From CAYWNK01 sp047639615 (GTDB lineage Bacteria > Planctomycetota > UBA1135 > GCA-002686595), in the NCBI GenBank assembly GCA_047639615.1, contig JBLIOL010000307.1, positions 1 to 6,348 on the forward strand: a stretch of DNA of 6,348 nt. The letters are read 5' to 3'. Positions 6,261 through 6,348 of this stretch are shown one piece after another (position 1 is the first letter of the stretch; each line of letters starts with the position of its first letter). Position numbers and translations under genes: made by a program. Under the pieces are notes generated by a model. The model saw only the letters and a program-made list of their open reading frames with translations, was not told where the DNA came from and did not search any database.

Positions 6261-6300
6261 CGAAGGCGAAGGCGAAGGTGAAGGCGAAGGCGATGGCGAG
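6254..6300. repeat. GGCGAA hexanucleotide tandem tract
   Basis: About seven copies of GGCGAA, with GGTGAA, GGCGAT and GGCGAG variants at the right, directly continue the last 100-bp unit, whose final GGCGAAGGG is the likely seed. In one plus frame it would read Gly-Glu repeats, and in a minus frame Ser-Pro repeats. It has the form of a simple-sequence tract expanded by replication slippage. No gene can be assigned to it with confidence. Confidence 0.85.
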
Positions 6301-6348
6301 ATTGCATATGTGCCGCTTTTCGCCACTTGTGTAATAGACGCCATAGGC
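6301..6348. other. Unassigned sequence at the right edge
   Basis: This 48-base tail is markedly less GC-rich than the array (for example ATTGCATATG and TTGTGTAATAG). No complete gene, RNA or terminator is visible. A minus frame starting at an ATG at 6344 reads MASITQVAKSGTYAIS and then Ser-Pro repeats, and a plus frame stays open to the edge. Neither has supporting homology. It may be the edge of the neighbouring gene's control region. Confidence 0.3.

Noticed and set aside
5909..6281. Plus-strand ORFs of about 100 codons in the array
   Set aside because: They start without ribosome sites, have low-complexity Gly/Arg/Ala products, and change frame relative to the repeat in each unit.
5751..6344. 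Minus-strand ORFs of 197 and 182 codons through the repeat array, rich in Pro, Ala and Ser-Pro
   Set aside because: Their ends overlap pdxJ in another frame, the 100-bp period shifts frame at each copy, and several frames are open at once because stops are rare in this composition.

Overview
The window is high-GC bacterial DNA, roughly two-thirds G+C by eye. It carries five protein genes in a compact housekeeping arrangement, followed by a gene-free, very GC-rich repeat region at the right end. The host cannot be named from this sequence. DXP-dependent vitamin B6 synthesis (PdxJ), a ClpB disaggregase and a large spermidine-synthase-like protein with TPRs fit a Gram-negative, high-GC lineage, for example Planctomycetota or a deltaproteobacterium-like group. 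That placement is inference and weak.

Layout, left to right. Bases 2-829 (+) are the 3' end of a gene whose protein ends in a polyamine-aminopropyltransferase-like tail motif followed by TPR helices; its start lies outside the window. It runs head-on into yigZ (831-1433, -), with a single base between the two stop codons. YigZ is an IMPACT/UPF0029-family protein lying 16 bases downstream of clpB (1450-3999, -), so the two are probably co-transcribed. Next is a 153-base intergenic segment with two strong inverted repeats. One has the form of an intrinsic terminator for the leftward dapA transcript. The other is a perfect 14-bp palindromic repeat of unknown role. Then come dapA (4153-5061, -) and pdxJ (5110-5829, -), 48 bases apart and probably one transcription unit reading pdxJ to dapA.

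Bases 5830-6348 hold no convincing gene. They contain a leader with GGCC-type hairpins, three copies of a repeat with a period of exactly 100 bp, a GGCGAA hexanucleotide tract and a short unassigned tail. The array is open in several reading frames, but 100 is not a multiple of three, so the long ORFs through it look like artefacts of composition.

Functional picture: DapA commits aspartate semialdehyde to diaminopimelate and lysine, while PdxJ closes the ring of pyridoxine 5'-phosphate, the precursor of PLP, which the last lysine-pathway enzyme (LysA) uses. ClpB rescues aggregated proteins together with DnaK. The genes are orthodox and intact. I see no convincing new multi-gene system; the unexplained material is the repeat array and the palindrome upstream of clpB.
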